Shown here: in pieces, positions 56,909 to 64,000 of the stretch | Position numbering within the stretch: position 1 is the stretch's first letter | Layout of the letters: every line of letters begins with the position of its first letter | Assembly: GCF_007748195.1 (NCBI RefSeq) | Contig: NZ_CP037920.1 | Span: 2,667,501 to 2,731,500 of the forward strand | DNA from: Gimesia aquarii | GTDB lineage: Bacteria; Planctomycetota; Planctomycetia; Planctomycetales; Planctomycetaceae | DNA: 64,000 bases | Reading direction: 5' to 3' | Program-made: the position numbers and the translations under genes | The notes under the pieces: generated by a model | What the model saw: the letters and a program-made list of their open reading frames with translations, nothing else | Database searches by the model: none | What the model was told of the DNA's origin: nothing

Positions 56909-57298
56909 TCAACGAAACGTTGCTGGTTTATGAAATCCCCATGAAGCCGCGAGTGCATCGGCGGCTTCTTCCACATCAGTGATTTCGCCCCAACCCCCGT
57001 TTCGAAGAAACGCATGGGCGAACTCGTGAGCGATGATGTATTTCGCGTATGATTCAGACGCCATCTCCAGTTTGGGTCTCAGCACCACGAGACGACTTCC
57101 CTCGCCGATAGGGCCAGGTGCGGGCAAGAAGAGTGTCCAGCCTTTCCCAGGCTCGTAGTTGTCGATCGCAGTTCCGAATCGAGGATCATCCAAAAAATCA
57201 CGTTGCACATCGACGGGCAATGCCTGAAGGACAGATAAGACTCGTTCCTGCAACAGTGGGTAATTAGCAAAGGGGGCGATAAATGCAGCAAAGGTCAT
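56909..57298 (-). CDS. Zinc metallopeptidase-like protein with HEFAH
   Basis: A 129-residue protein with the zinc motif HEFAH at 91-95 in IIAHEFAHAFLRNGGW and a likely third ligand Glu111 in the following VEEAADALAASWGF helix, as in ImmA/IrrE-type peptidases. Short for a metallopeptidase. It has no HTH partner, so a phage-type toxin-antitoxin role is not supported. It lies 43 bases after the esterase gene and probably shares its transcript. Confidence 0.7.
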   Translation of the reverse strand: MTFAAFIAPFANYPLLQERVLSVLQALPVDVQRDFLDDPRFGTAIDNYEPGKGWTLFLPAPGPIGEGSRLVVLRPKLEMASESYAKYIIAHEFAHAFLRNGGWGEITDVEEAADALAASWGFHKPATFR

Positions 57299-57341
57299 AT
57301 TGAGAATGCTTCACATCGATGGAAAATGTATTTCAGTTCTA

Positions 57342-58409
57342 TCATTCTGGACGATAGCCATGCCAGGCCCAAACCAGTGTGTCTGCCAGCGTTTGTTCGA
57401 ATACCTTGCGGTCACAGTGTCGAGTGCCACGACTGAAAATGTATCGGTAGTCATAGCCTTTGGCCTTGAGTGCTGCGGCCGTACGTTTGTTGGCCATCAC
57501 CCAATTATGATAAGTCTCTTCCGGATCTTTGGCACGAAGATCATTTTCTGCGACGTGTGTGAAAATTCTCAATGGTTTTTTCTCACTCTTTTCAATCAGC
57601 TTCATACTGGAATGGTATTCCCAAGCACCGAGCGGATACTTCGCTTCTTCGGGGGCATCATCATCCTGTTGATCGACGAACGTGCCAGAGTACGTAATCA
57701 AACGACGAAACAAATCAGGACGGAACCAACCGATTGTGAGTGCAGCCGCACCGCCGGAACTGCAACCCATCGTAGCTCTGCCCCAGGGATTTTCTGTAAA
57801 GGCAATCTTCGGGTAAGCGGCTCTGATCTCTGCATTCTTCAGCACAGCCGGTAAAACCTCATCATTGATGAATCGCGCATAGCGGTCAGACATCGTATCA
57901 TATTCCAGACCGCGCTCGCTTCCCTTACCATCGTTACCACCGTTCTGTACAGCAATGACGATGAACGCTGGTAGTTTGCGTTTGGGGTCCTTAGAGACGG
58001 TCAGATTATCCAATGCATTGCGAATCAGGTTCAGACGACTCGGTCCATCTTGGGTCACGAGAATGGGTGCCTTCGTGCCGTCTTTATAGGCGGCTGGAAC
58101 GTAAACGAAAATCTTGCGCGATTCACGTACGGGCTTTTTGGGATCGAGCGTCTTATCATCACCGGGAAAAATTTTGCTCTCTGCCAAAGGCATTGAGAAT
58201 TCGAAATTCTTTCCCTTGGGATTACCTTGATCAGTGAGATCCGGATCGATTTTATACTCGGGACCGATGACGAAATTCCCATTGTCTTCCGCGCCTGGGT
58301 TTTCCGTATATTTCTCAGCAGAAAGCACGATGTTGGATGCAAAGCCAACAACAACGATTGTGATAAGACAACAGGTATAATTTGACTGGAACTTGGATTT
58401 CAACAACAT
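57342..58409 (-). CDS. Secreted esterase, enterochelin-esterase-like
   Basis: About 355 residues. Signal-peptide-like start, then an alpha/beta hydrolase. The nucleophile motif is GCSSG in ATMGCSSGGAAAL. The pattern FVYVPAAYKDGTKAPILVTQDGPSRLNL is typical of the enterochelin esterase/Fes-like family. It may hydrolyse an ester of a siderophore or sugar, but there is no siderophore gene nearby. ATG 58409 is preferred to TTG 58418. Confidence 0.85.
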   Translation of the reverse strand: MLLKSKFQSNYTCCLITIVVVGFASNIVLSAEKYTENPGAEDNGNFVIGPEYKIDPDLTDQGNPKGKNFEFSMPLAESKIFPGDDKTLDPKKPVRESRKIFVYVPAAYKDGTKAPILVTQDGPSRLNLIRNALDNLTVSKDPKRKLPAFIVIAVQNGGNDGKGSERGLEYDTMSDRYARFINDEVLPAVLKNAEIRAAYPKIAFTENPWGRATMGCSSGGAAALTIGWFRPDLFRRLITYSGTFVDQQDDDAPEEAKYPLGAWEYHSSMKLIEKSEKKPLRIFTHVAENDLRAKDPEETYHNWVMANKRTAAALKAKGYDYRYIFSRGTRHCDRKVFEQTLADTLVWAWHGYRPE

Positions 58410-58904
58410 AAAAATCAATCGCTTTGTGTAGATACTTGGGAGAAATATTGAGAACAGGAATATTAGAGTACTCTATTTCCTATCCATTTTGAATTTCTCA
58501 ATCGAAAAATACAAGACAGGCGACAAAAGCGATCAGAGATTTTAGAATGGTTAAAAGGTTGAAGGTTGGGTAATAGATCGATGACTAGGTCTATTTACAT
58601 TGCTGTTTCCATCTGTCACGTTCATCAAACACAGAATGAGGCATTGTAAGGCAGTAAATTAATGTGTTGTGGATTTGTATTTGTCGTTTCAATGGTACTT
58701 TTTTTAAGTTTTGCAGTGCAGGTAATTATGAAACTCAAGAACAAAGAAGATGAATGAGTGGGGAAGATGAAAGTATTAGTTCATTTGGGTTGTGAAACTT
58801 GATCGATTCTGATTCAGAGAATTTACTTGTATCACAAAAGTGTGTTGTTTACGATAGCTTCCTGATTTGCTGTCACACTGGCAATGACGTAAGAGTGAAA
58901 TAAT
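58410..58904. other. Intergenic region with AraC promoter copy
   Basis: About 495 bases upstream of the AraC gene. From about 58801 to the start codon the sequence aligns, without gaps and at about 74 of 100 positions (58811-58910), to 63811-63920 at the right edge of the window. This includes the exact block TTTACGATAGC. A small frame at 58662-58757 is described separately. Confidence 0.8.
58662..58757 (+). CDS. Possible 31-residue single-pass membrane peptide
   Basis: Frame from ATG 58662 to TGA at 58757. The first 22 residues (MCCGFVFVVSMVLFLSF and on) form one hydrophobic helix, and the end KLKNKEDE is charged, which fits a small membrane protein. AAGG lies about 10 bases upstream. It is in the long region before the AraC gene and is not conserved in the second copy of the promoter at the right edge. 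Confidence 0.3.
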   Translation: MCCGFVFVVSMVLFLSFAVQVIMKLKNKEDE

Positions 58905-59726
58905 ATGATTGAGTTGTGCACAAATCTCAGAAAACCTCTTGACCAATTCGTGGATTGTCTCTGGTACTCTGATGGTGAATCTCGATCTCATAAGAAGGAA
59001 CGCTTGCTGCCAACCGGTACGGTCGAACTGGTCTTCAAGCTAAAGGAAGATCGTGCTCTACGCATCTTTGATAATGCTCGCGACACAACAGGTCGATGTT
59101 TCAGTAGGGCAGTTGTTTCGGGGGCCTATTCTCACCACTTCGCACTCGATACCTCGGAGCCATCGCCGACAGTTGGTGCTCATTTTCGTCCCGGTGGTGC
59201 GTCCCTCATTTTGGGCGTTCCGTTGAGTGAACTGATGGATCAACATTGCGGGTTAGAAGAACTCTGGGGCCGACAGGCCGTTGAGGTATGGGAGCGCCTG
59301 ATGGAGGCACCGTCAACGACATCGCGTTTCTCAGTGTTGGAACAGGTTCTCTTGGACCGATTGACTCAGCCATCTCATGACTATCCGGCAATCATGAGTG
59401 CAATTCAACAGTTTAGCGCTTCATCAGCCATGGTTGGGGTGCGAGAGGTGAGTGATTCAATGGGCTATCCAGCCAAACGGTTCATTCGACTGTTTCATGA
59501 TTACGCGGGACTGACTCCGAAGTTGTTCGGCCGTATCCAACGCTTTCAATCCGTTCTGGACCAGATCGTAGCTGGTAAACCGCTCAAGTGGGCCAGCATT
59601 GCGCTAGATTGTGGATATTACGATCAGTCTCACTTGATCCGTGATTTTCGTGCGTTTTCAGGAGTGACGCCTGAGGAATATCAGCCGATCGAAGCAGATC
59701 GCAAGAATCACATGATCCTGGAATGA
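58905..59726 (+). CDS. AraC-family regulator with DUF6597-like N-terminus
   Basis: A 273-residue transcription factor. The N-terminal part (PLDQFVDCLWYSDGE, LLPTGTVELVFKL, VGAHFRPGGASLIL) matches the DUF6597 sensor domain. The C-terminal AraC HTH has VREVSDSMGYPAKRFIRLF and IALDCGYYDQSHLIRDFRAF. It is followed after 96 bases by the VOC gene, which it may control. A truncated second copy of its promoter and 3' end lies at the right edge of the window. Confidence 0.9.
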   Translation: MIELCTNLRKPLDQFVDCLWYSDGESRSHKKERLLPTGTVELVFKLKEDRALRIFDNARDTTGRCFSRAVVSGAYSHHFALDTSEPSPTVGAHFRPGGASLILGVPLSELMDQHCGLEELWGRQAVEVWERLMEAPSTTSRFSVLEQVLLDRLTQPSHDYPAIMSAIQQFSASSAMVGVREVSDSMGYPAKRFIRLFHDYAGLTPKLFGRIQRFQSVLDQIVAGKPLKWASIALDCGYYDQSHLIRDFRAFSGVTPEEYQPIEADRKNHMILE

Positions 59727-59822
59727 CGGGCGACAATTTTATCCAATACAAGTTTTGTGCAGGTGGCTATGCTAGCTCAGATGTTTAATAAACCAACTAC
59801 TCGCTAATGAGGAGCCAACGCG

Positions 59823-60317
59823 ATGACTGACAACACGAGACCTGTCAACCAAATCGAAGAAGTCTATCCCTACCTGAGAACACGAGACTGTAACGCTGCC
59901 ATTGAATTCTACCAGCGCGCTTTCGGAGCTGTAGAAGATTTTCGATTGACTGAGCCGGGTGGACGCATAGGACACGCCGAACTTAAGTTTGGTAAAGCAA
60001 CGATCATGGTGTCAGACGAATACCCGGAATACGGAATCCTTGGACCACAGGATTCTGTACCCACTGGCTCGTCAGTTCATCTCCACGTCGAAGATGTGGA
60101 CACCATGACGCAGCAGGCTGCAGAAGCGGGTGCTACAATTGTCATGGAACCACGCGACCAGTTTTACGGCGAGCGATCCTCCAAAGTACTCGATCCATTC
60201 GGTCACGAATGGTTACTTGGTTCGCACATTGAGGATGTGTCACCCGAAGAAATGCAGAGACGATTTGATGAAATGTTCAAAGAAGGCGAGTCCGACAGCA
60301 AGAATACATCCTCGTGA
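59823..60317 (+). CDS. VOC-family protein, PhnB/glyoxalase-like
   Basis: A 164-residue vicinal-oxygen-chelate protein of the PhnB type. IEEVYPYLRTRDCNAAIEFYQRAFGA is the typical start, and VHLHVEDVDTMTQQAAEAGATIVMEPRD and SSKVLDPFGHEWLLGSHIEDV follow. The single-domain VOC fold fits resistance or isomerase-like roles, but no ligand is evident. Neighbour of the AraC gene, 96 bases upstream, in the same direction. Confidence 0.88.
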   Translation: MTDNTRPVNQIEEVYPYLRTRDCNAAIEFYQRAFGAVEDFRLTEPGGRIGHAELKFGKATIMVSDEYPEYGILGPQDSVPTGSSVHLHVEDVDTMTQQAAEAGATIVMEPRDQFYGERSSKVLDPFGHEWLLGSHIEDVSPEEMQRRFDEMFKEGESDSKNTSS

Positions 60318-60414
60318 GGTGTGAATGATAAATCAAATATGACCTTCTAAAAATCGGTCCTTTATCATATACCAATGTCACTAATTCGAAGTGTTTTAAT
60401 TGTTAGCTAGTCAT

Positions 60415-60978
60415 TTAGATCATAGATCTTCGATACATCAAATCGGTACGCGCGACGTATTTGACGCCTGAAGTGACTAAGCTTCCTTCATGCATGAGGG
60501 GGTGTTGAAAAATGAGCCCCATTCCCGTTTGGGGTTGAATGGCAACTTCCGGGTCTGTCACAAATGTGGTAGCACCGCCAGTGAAATCTTCGTTGAGATA
60601 GACAAGAAACGAATAACAACTTTGCTCGTATTCATCGCGATAGAACGAACCATCTGCGTGCGTTCGGAATTGCATACCAGGCTTGTAACGGTAACATCGA
60701 AAACGTTCATTGGCTCCCACGAGCGACATGTTATGGATTTGTTTTGGCGCTCGTTCACCGACACGCGATAATAGCGTTTCTGCTAACTCTGGATCATCGA
60801 ACATAACACGGTCATTATTGCGAACGTTCGGATTCACTTCAGTACCACTGAGTGTGTTAATGGTTGCAATCTCAGGTTTGAGTCTTTCGATGCGCTGGAT
60901 TAATTGCGCACATTCCTCCGGCGATAAGACATCGGGGACTTCGAGGATGTAGGGCTGGTTCGGATCAATATTAAACAT
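60415..60978 (-). CDS. 2-oxoglutarate/Fe(II) dioxygenase, prolyl-4-hydroxylase-like
   Basis: About 187 residues. Fe(II) ligands are His and Asp in FRTHADGSFYRDEY and the distal His in FQHPLMHEGSLV. The 2OG-binding Arg/Lys region is near VKYVARTDLMYRR. The fold is complete for P4H-alpha-type enzymes. ATG 60978 is chosen because it starts MFNIDPNQPYILEVPDVLS, as in relatives. Longer frames up to 61128 have no family match. The protein target is unknown. Confidence 0.88.
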   Translation of the reverse strand: MFNIDPNQPYILEVPDVLSPEECAQLIQRIERLKPEIATINTLSGTEVNPNVRNNDRVMFDDPELAETLLSRVGERAPKQIHNMSLVGANERFRCYRYKPGMQFRTHADGSFYRDEYEQSCYSFLVYLNEDFTGGATTFVTDPEVAIQPQTGMGLIFQHPLMHEGSLVTSGVKYVARTDLMYRRSMI

Positions 60979-61248
60979 GTAATTCCACGCAAAAAGTCTT
61001 GTTGACTTACAAAAGATCGACCGTTTCTCCTGCATCGAATTTATGACAGTGTATAAATTGATTTGAAGAGAATGGTATTTAGTATATGACACGCTGGGTC
61101 TCGCACAGGTTCGAGGCAATATGAGCAACCAATCCTGTTCGTCAGAAAGCTTAATCTCGTCAGACTATCAATTGATAAAGCCGTTTTAGATCACTGTGGT
61201 TGTGAGCACATTGCCTGTCTTGAACAGTGTCTCATTTTCAATGAGCTG

Positions 61249-62472
61249 CTATTCTCGATTTCGCTTTGTGCGAACTCCGGCATCCCGTACAGATGATTGA
61301 TCGCGGAGCCTGAAATCACCGTGGTCGGCATTACGAAAACTCGGATTTTTGCCGTAGCTTCCCTTGATCTCTGTCGTCGGCAATCCGAGACGATTGCTCC
61401 GCTGTGGATTGTCGAGGCAGTACCAGTGGTTCTTAGCAAACCGAAACGTTTCTGGAGATGTCCCGCCGCCAACATTGATGATTGTACGAACCTCATCTGA
61501 TCGAAAGGCGATGATGTTGTTCGAGAACACACCGTTACGACAGGGAACAAACTTCGGTTCCTGTGATTCCTGAAGGATGCGCATCACCCAGCGCTTTGGC
61601 CGGTAAATCGTGTTATACCGGACAGTCGCCCCGTCCACACCAACAAACACGATCGGGGACATCGAACCAATAAATGTGCAATCTTCAATGGTAATGTTCT
61701 TTGCTTCGTATGTGGCATTCGCAGGACGGAAGTAATCACGACCGGTGCTGCCGCCAATGTTGATCGCACGCCCACCTGCATTTTCAAAACGGCAGCGGCT
61801 GACGATGATGTCGGCACTGCCCCCTTTTATTTGGACTCCACTACCGAAGATATCTCCTCGATACCGAAACCTGCAGCCTTTAATCTTACCCTTGTGGCAA
61901 CCGACCATGTCGATTGCTGATCCTCCGTCTCCCCAGCGTTCCACTTGACAGTCTTCGATTACAAAGTCGTCCACACCAGACAGCTTGATACCGTCACGAT
62001 TTCCCTTCGGTCCGACGTCTCGCACTTGAAGTCTATGCAGGACGATATTTCGAGTCGGTTTTTGCGTATTTCCACTGTCGTCAATGTTAAGCCCGTTGCC
62101 CGTCGCACCAGTCAGTACAAGATCACGCAATTCGACGTATGCGGGGCCGCGGAGGTGGATGCCCGAAGTGCCCGCAACAATCTTCGGAGGCTGACGCGAG
62201 TCCCGAGCCTGTAAAACGATCGGCTTTTCTTTGGTTCCTCGGAGACCGGCAAACGTCAATCCACCACGATATTCACCTGGGGCAATCAGAATACGAGTTC
62301 CGGGCTCTGCCTCATTGACCGCCGTGATTAGTTCCCTGCGATCGGCAACTTCAACCCTCAAACTCTCCTGCCAAGCGTACACTCGTGACTCGAAACAGGA
62401 GAAAAATAACACAACACTCAATAACGGACATCCACACACTCGAAACACTTGGGCCTCCGGTTCAATCTTCAC
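61249..62472 (-). CDS. Secreted right-handed parallel beta-helix protein
   Basis: A 407-residue secreted protein. Signal-like start, then the pectate-lyase-fold repeats: GLRGTKEKPIVLQARDS, AYVELRDLVLTGATGNGLNIDDS, DIIVSRCRFENAGGRAINIGGS. These stacked turns continue to about residue 380. It may bind or cut a polysaccharide, but no catalytic set could be assigned. It starts with GTG at 62472 and lies 70 bases after the next gene, so they may be co-transcribed. Confidence 0.87.
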   Translation of the reverse strand: MKIEPEAQVFRVCGCPLLSVVLFFSCFESRVYAWQESLRVEVADRRELITAVNEAEPGTRILIAPGEYRGGLTFAGLRGTKEKPIVLQARDSRQPPKIVAGTSGIHLRGPAYVELRDLVLTGATGNGLNIDDSGNTQKPTRNIVLHRLQVRDVGPKGNRDGIKLSGVDDFVIEDCQVERWGDGGSAIDMVGCHKGKIKGCRFRYRGDIFGSGVQIKGGSADIIVSRCRFENAGGRAINIGGSTGRDYFRPANATYEAKNITIEDCTFIGSMSPIVFVGVDGATVRYNTIYRPKRWVMRILQESQEPKFVPCRNGVFSNNIIAFRSDEVRTIINVGGGTSPETFRFAKNHWYCLDNPQRSNRLGLPTTEIKGSYGKNPSFRNADHGDFRLRDQSSVRDAGVRTKRNRE

Positions 62473-62542
62473 ATCGCTGCTTCATCAAAAATGGCAGACT
62501 ATGGGACTTGTCTGCAATCAGAGTCTATCACATCCACACATG

Positions 62543-63688
62543 TTATTCCTGCGTGAAACTCCTGGTCATTTTATCGTCTTGAAATACATTCACACGGGTC
62601 CCTGTTTCAAAGTCCAGTTTTGTAAAGATATCTTTTGGCAGTTTTGGATCAAGTTCAACCGTTTCCACACTGTAATCATAGCGCCACGATGTTTGCTGCT
62701 TCCCTGTCCGTTTTAAAATCATCGAATTGTATCGTTCAGTATATGCCTTCCTGGGAAACCAGACACCGGGACGGACTTCCTGCCATGCTTCGACAAGGCA
62801 CTCCATGTTTGGCAACTCGGTTGAGTCGCGGTAGTAAAAACACAGTTTGCGAATAGGAATCAAATTCCGGTCCCGGGCCAGCCAGAGGTCTCGTCGAGAT
62901 TGAGAATTTCCTGTAGGGTCAACAGTCTCAATTCGGACGACTGTGCATTCCAGGCCCTGAACTTTCTCAATGCCACGAACTTGGACTCTGGTTTTGTATT
63001 TACTTTTGAGTTCCGAGTCACCGGTAAACTCCCGCACGGCTTCGATTCCCTTGAGATAGACCGATAGGGGAACGCGAGAGCCGATAAATTCAAACAGCAG
63101 CATATGCGGTCGAGCCAGGTTGATCACTCCGGGTGTTTGATCCGAAATTATACCTTTTTTCCGGATGCGGGGCTGTTTCTCTTCACCTTTGGCATCGTAA
63201 ATATCTTTCCAGAAACTGCGGAAAATTGTTCCATTGAAAACATTCATGTTTTCTTCGGTACCAGTGTTGACCTTAATGTTTGGTAGGGGATGATCACTGC
63301 TCGGGAATGCATATATAGCCCGACTCACAAAAAGTCCTTTGGTCTGAGTCTGGTTGCGAAACATGTTTCCCTGCACTATGAGAGAGAGCTTCGAATTCTG
63401 CCGAATCGGTTTGGGTCCGTCATACGGAAACACATCAGCCTGATCCACCATAGAACGGGCCATGCCAATCTGAAGCTTCTTGTACAAGGCTTCGTTTTCT
63501 TCGATTTCCTGAATCAGGGCCTCTAGCGCTGCCGCCCCCTCGGTCTTACTGGCGGAAGTGGGAACATCGATATCTGTTTTTTCCTGTGCACGACAGATCC
63601 TCCCTGGCAGGAAAAAAACTGCTAGCAGTATCACCGTAATACGACTGCAGGCAACAGTTCGAGTCACCAGCGTTTCTTGTGGCAGCAT
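62543..63688 (-). CDS. Secreted protein, unrecognised (LolA-like pattern)
   Basis: About 381 residues. Signal peptide MLPQETLVTRTVACSRITVI to GRICRAQ, then a beta-rich body with GIEKVQGLECTVVRIET and RRDLWLARDRNLIPIRKLCFYYRD, a pattern similar to LolA/LppX-type lipoprotein carriers, but I do not assign that family. ATG 63688 has AAAGGAG eight bases upstream, a strong site. Upstream of the beta-helix gene, in the same direction. Confidence 0.75.
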   Translation of the reverse strand: MLPQETLVTRTVACSRITVILLAVFFLPGRICRAQEKTDIDVPTSASKTEGAAALEALIQEIEENEALYKKLQIGMARSMVDQADVFPYDGPKPIRQNSKLSLIVQGNMFRNQTQTKGLFVSRAIYAFPSSDHPLPNIKVNTGTEENMNVFNGTIFRSFWKDIYDAKGEEKQPRIRKKGIISDQTPGVINLARPHMLLFEFIGSRVPLSVYLKGIEAVREFTGDSELKSKYKTRVQVRGIEKVQGLECTVVRIETVDPTGNSQSRRDLWLARDRNLIPIRKLCFYYRDSTELPNMECLVEAWQEVRPGVWFPRKAYTERYNSMILKRTGKQQTSWRYDYSVETVELDPKLPKDIFTKLDFETGTRVNVFQDDKMTRSFTQE

Positions 63689-63810
63689 AATCACGCTCCT
63701 TTGAGAGTAAACAATATGCTCAAAACCGTATCGGTTCACTTTTTTAGTATGTCTCCTATCTTACCATAGCGTCTCCCCCCGTGCCTAGAGATGGTTACCA
63801 GCGCAGGTTC

Positions 63811-64000
63811 GAATGGTTCTGCCCCAGAGATTTTGTTTGTAGCGCAAAAGTGTCTCGTTTACGATAGCGTTCCGGCGAGCTGTAACACTGGCGATAACCT
63901 GAGAGTGAAACGAAATGATCCTGAATGGACAGGCTGACAACTATTATCCAATACAAGTTTCTCGGAAATGGTTATGCTGTCTCATACGTCAAAGCCGACT
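63811..64000 (+). pseudogene. Truncated second copy of the AraC locus (promoter fused to gene end)
   Basis: From 63811 to about 63920 the sequence repeats the AraC promoter at 58801-58910 with no gaps (offset 5010). At ATGATC (63915-63920) it jumps to the end of the AraC gene: the sequence from 63915 aligns to 59712-59785, with ATGATCCTG and 17 exact bases TTATCCAATACAAGTTT. The AraC coding body of about 807 bases is missing, and ATGAT lies at both ends of the missing part. It continues to the window edge. A frame from ATG 63915 is open to the edge but is probably not a real gene. Confidence 0.8.

Noticed and set aside
56909-57298. Toxin-antitoxin or phage repressor-peptidase module around HEFAH protein
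   Set aside because: No HTH regulator or toxin gene is adjacent, and the neighbouring gene is a secreted esterase.
63915-64000. A new ORF starting ATG 63915 and open to the window edge
   Set aside because: Its start and flanks are a copy of the AraC gene's start and end. The open frame is most likely a by-product of the deletion and a frameshift.

Overview
The window looks like chromosomal DNA of a planctomycete, probably a Gimesia-like member of Planctomycetaceae. The genus is an inference from gene content, not a measurement. The evidence is a dense set of planctomycete-specific families: PSCyt1/DUF1549/DUF1553 giant cytochromes, DUF1501 Tat-exported proteins, an ECF sigma factor with a FecR/LamG partner, PQQ-like beta-propellers, and an H4MPT-type C1 gene (fhcA). 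I saw no rRNA, tRNA, CRISPR array, complete insertion sequence or prophage.

Layout. 0-7 kb: J-domain protein, a MacB/LolD-type ABC exporter pair, a small cytosolic protein, argB and two translationally coupled membrane proteins. 7-12 kb: a four-gene operon with an unrecognised exported protein, a second LolD/FtsX-type ABC pair and a ZnuA-fold lipoprotein whose metal-binding histidines appear to be lost. 12-14 kb: a small acidic protein and an EboB-like TatD hydrolase, separated from mogA by a 15-bp bidirectional terminator. 13.6-20.6 kb: a co-directional minus-strand run of ribose-type ABC importer (B-A-C), degenerate FmdB-like protein, fhcA, LCIB-type carbonic anhydrase and mogA.

21-40 kb is a carbohydrate/redox region: a heme-binding beta-propeller dehydrogenase-like protein, a Tat-exported protein, a DUF1501/DUF1549/PSCyt1-WD40 set facing a PAS-AraC regulator, and an ECF sigma - FecR/LamG - PSCyt1/DUF1549 - DUF1501 set. 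40.9-46.3 kb is a compact fatty-acid-synthase-like cluster (ketosynthase, ACP, two CrtI-type FAD oxidoreductases, FabZ) for an unknown product. 46-64 kb is accessory: PQQ-like propellers, FxsA, SnoaL-like, DUF1851, methyltransferase, nitroreductase-like, BLUF photosensor, SRPBCC, HEFAH metallopeptidase-like, esterase, AraC regulator plus VOC protein, 2OG-Fe(II) hydroxylase, a beta-helix protein and a secreted protein.

The most notable signals are: (i) the LCIB carbonic anhydrase embedded in a C1 (fhcA) operon; (ii) the ABC operon with a ZnuA-like protein lacking its ligands; (iii) the KS/ACP/CrtI/CrtI/FabZ cluster; and (iv) at the right edge, a second copy of the AraC-gene promoter joined directly to a copy of that gene's 3' end, which looks like a duplicated cassette with the regulator deleted between ATGAT repeats.
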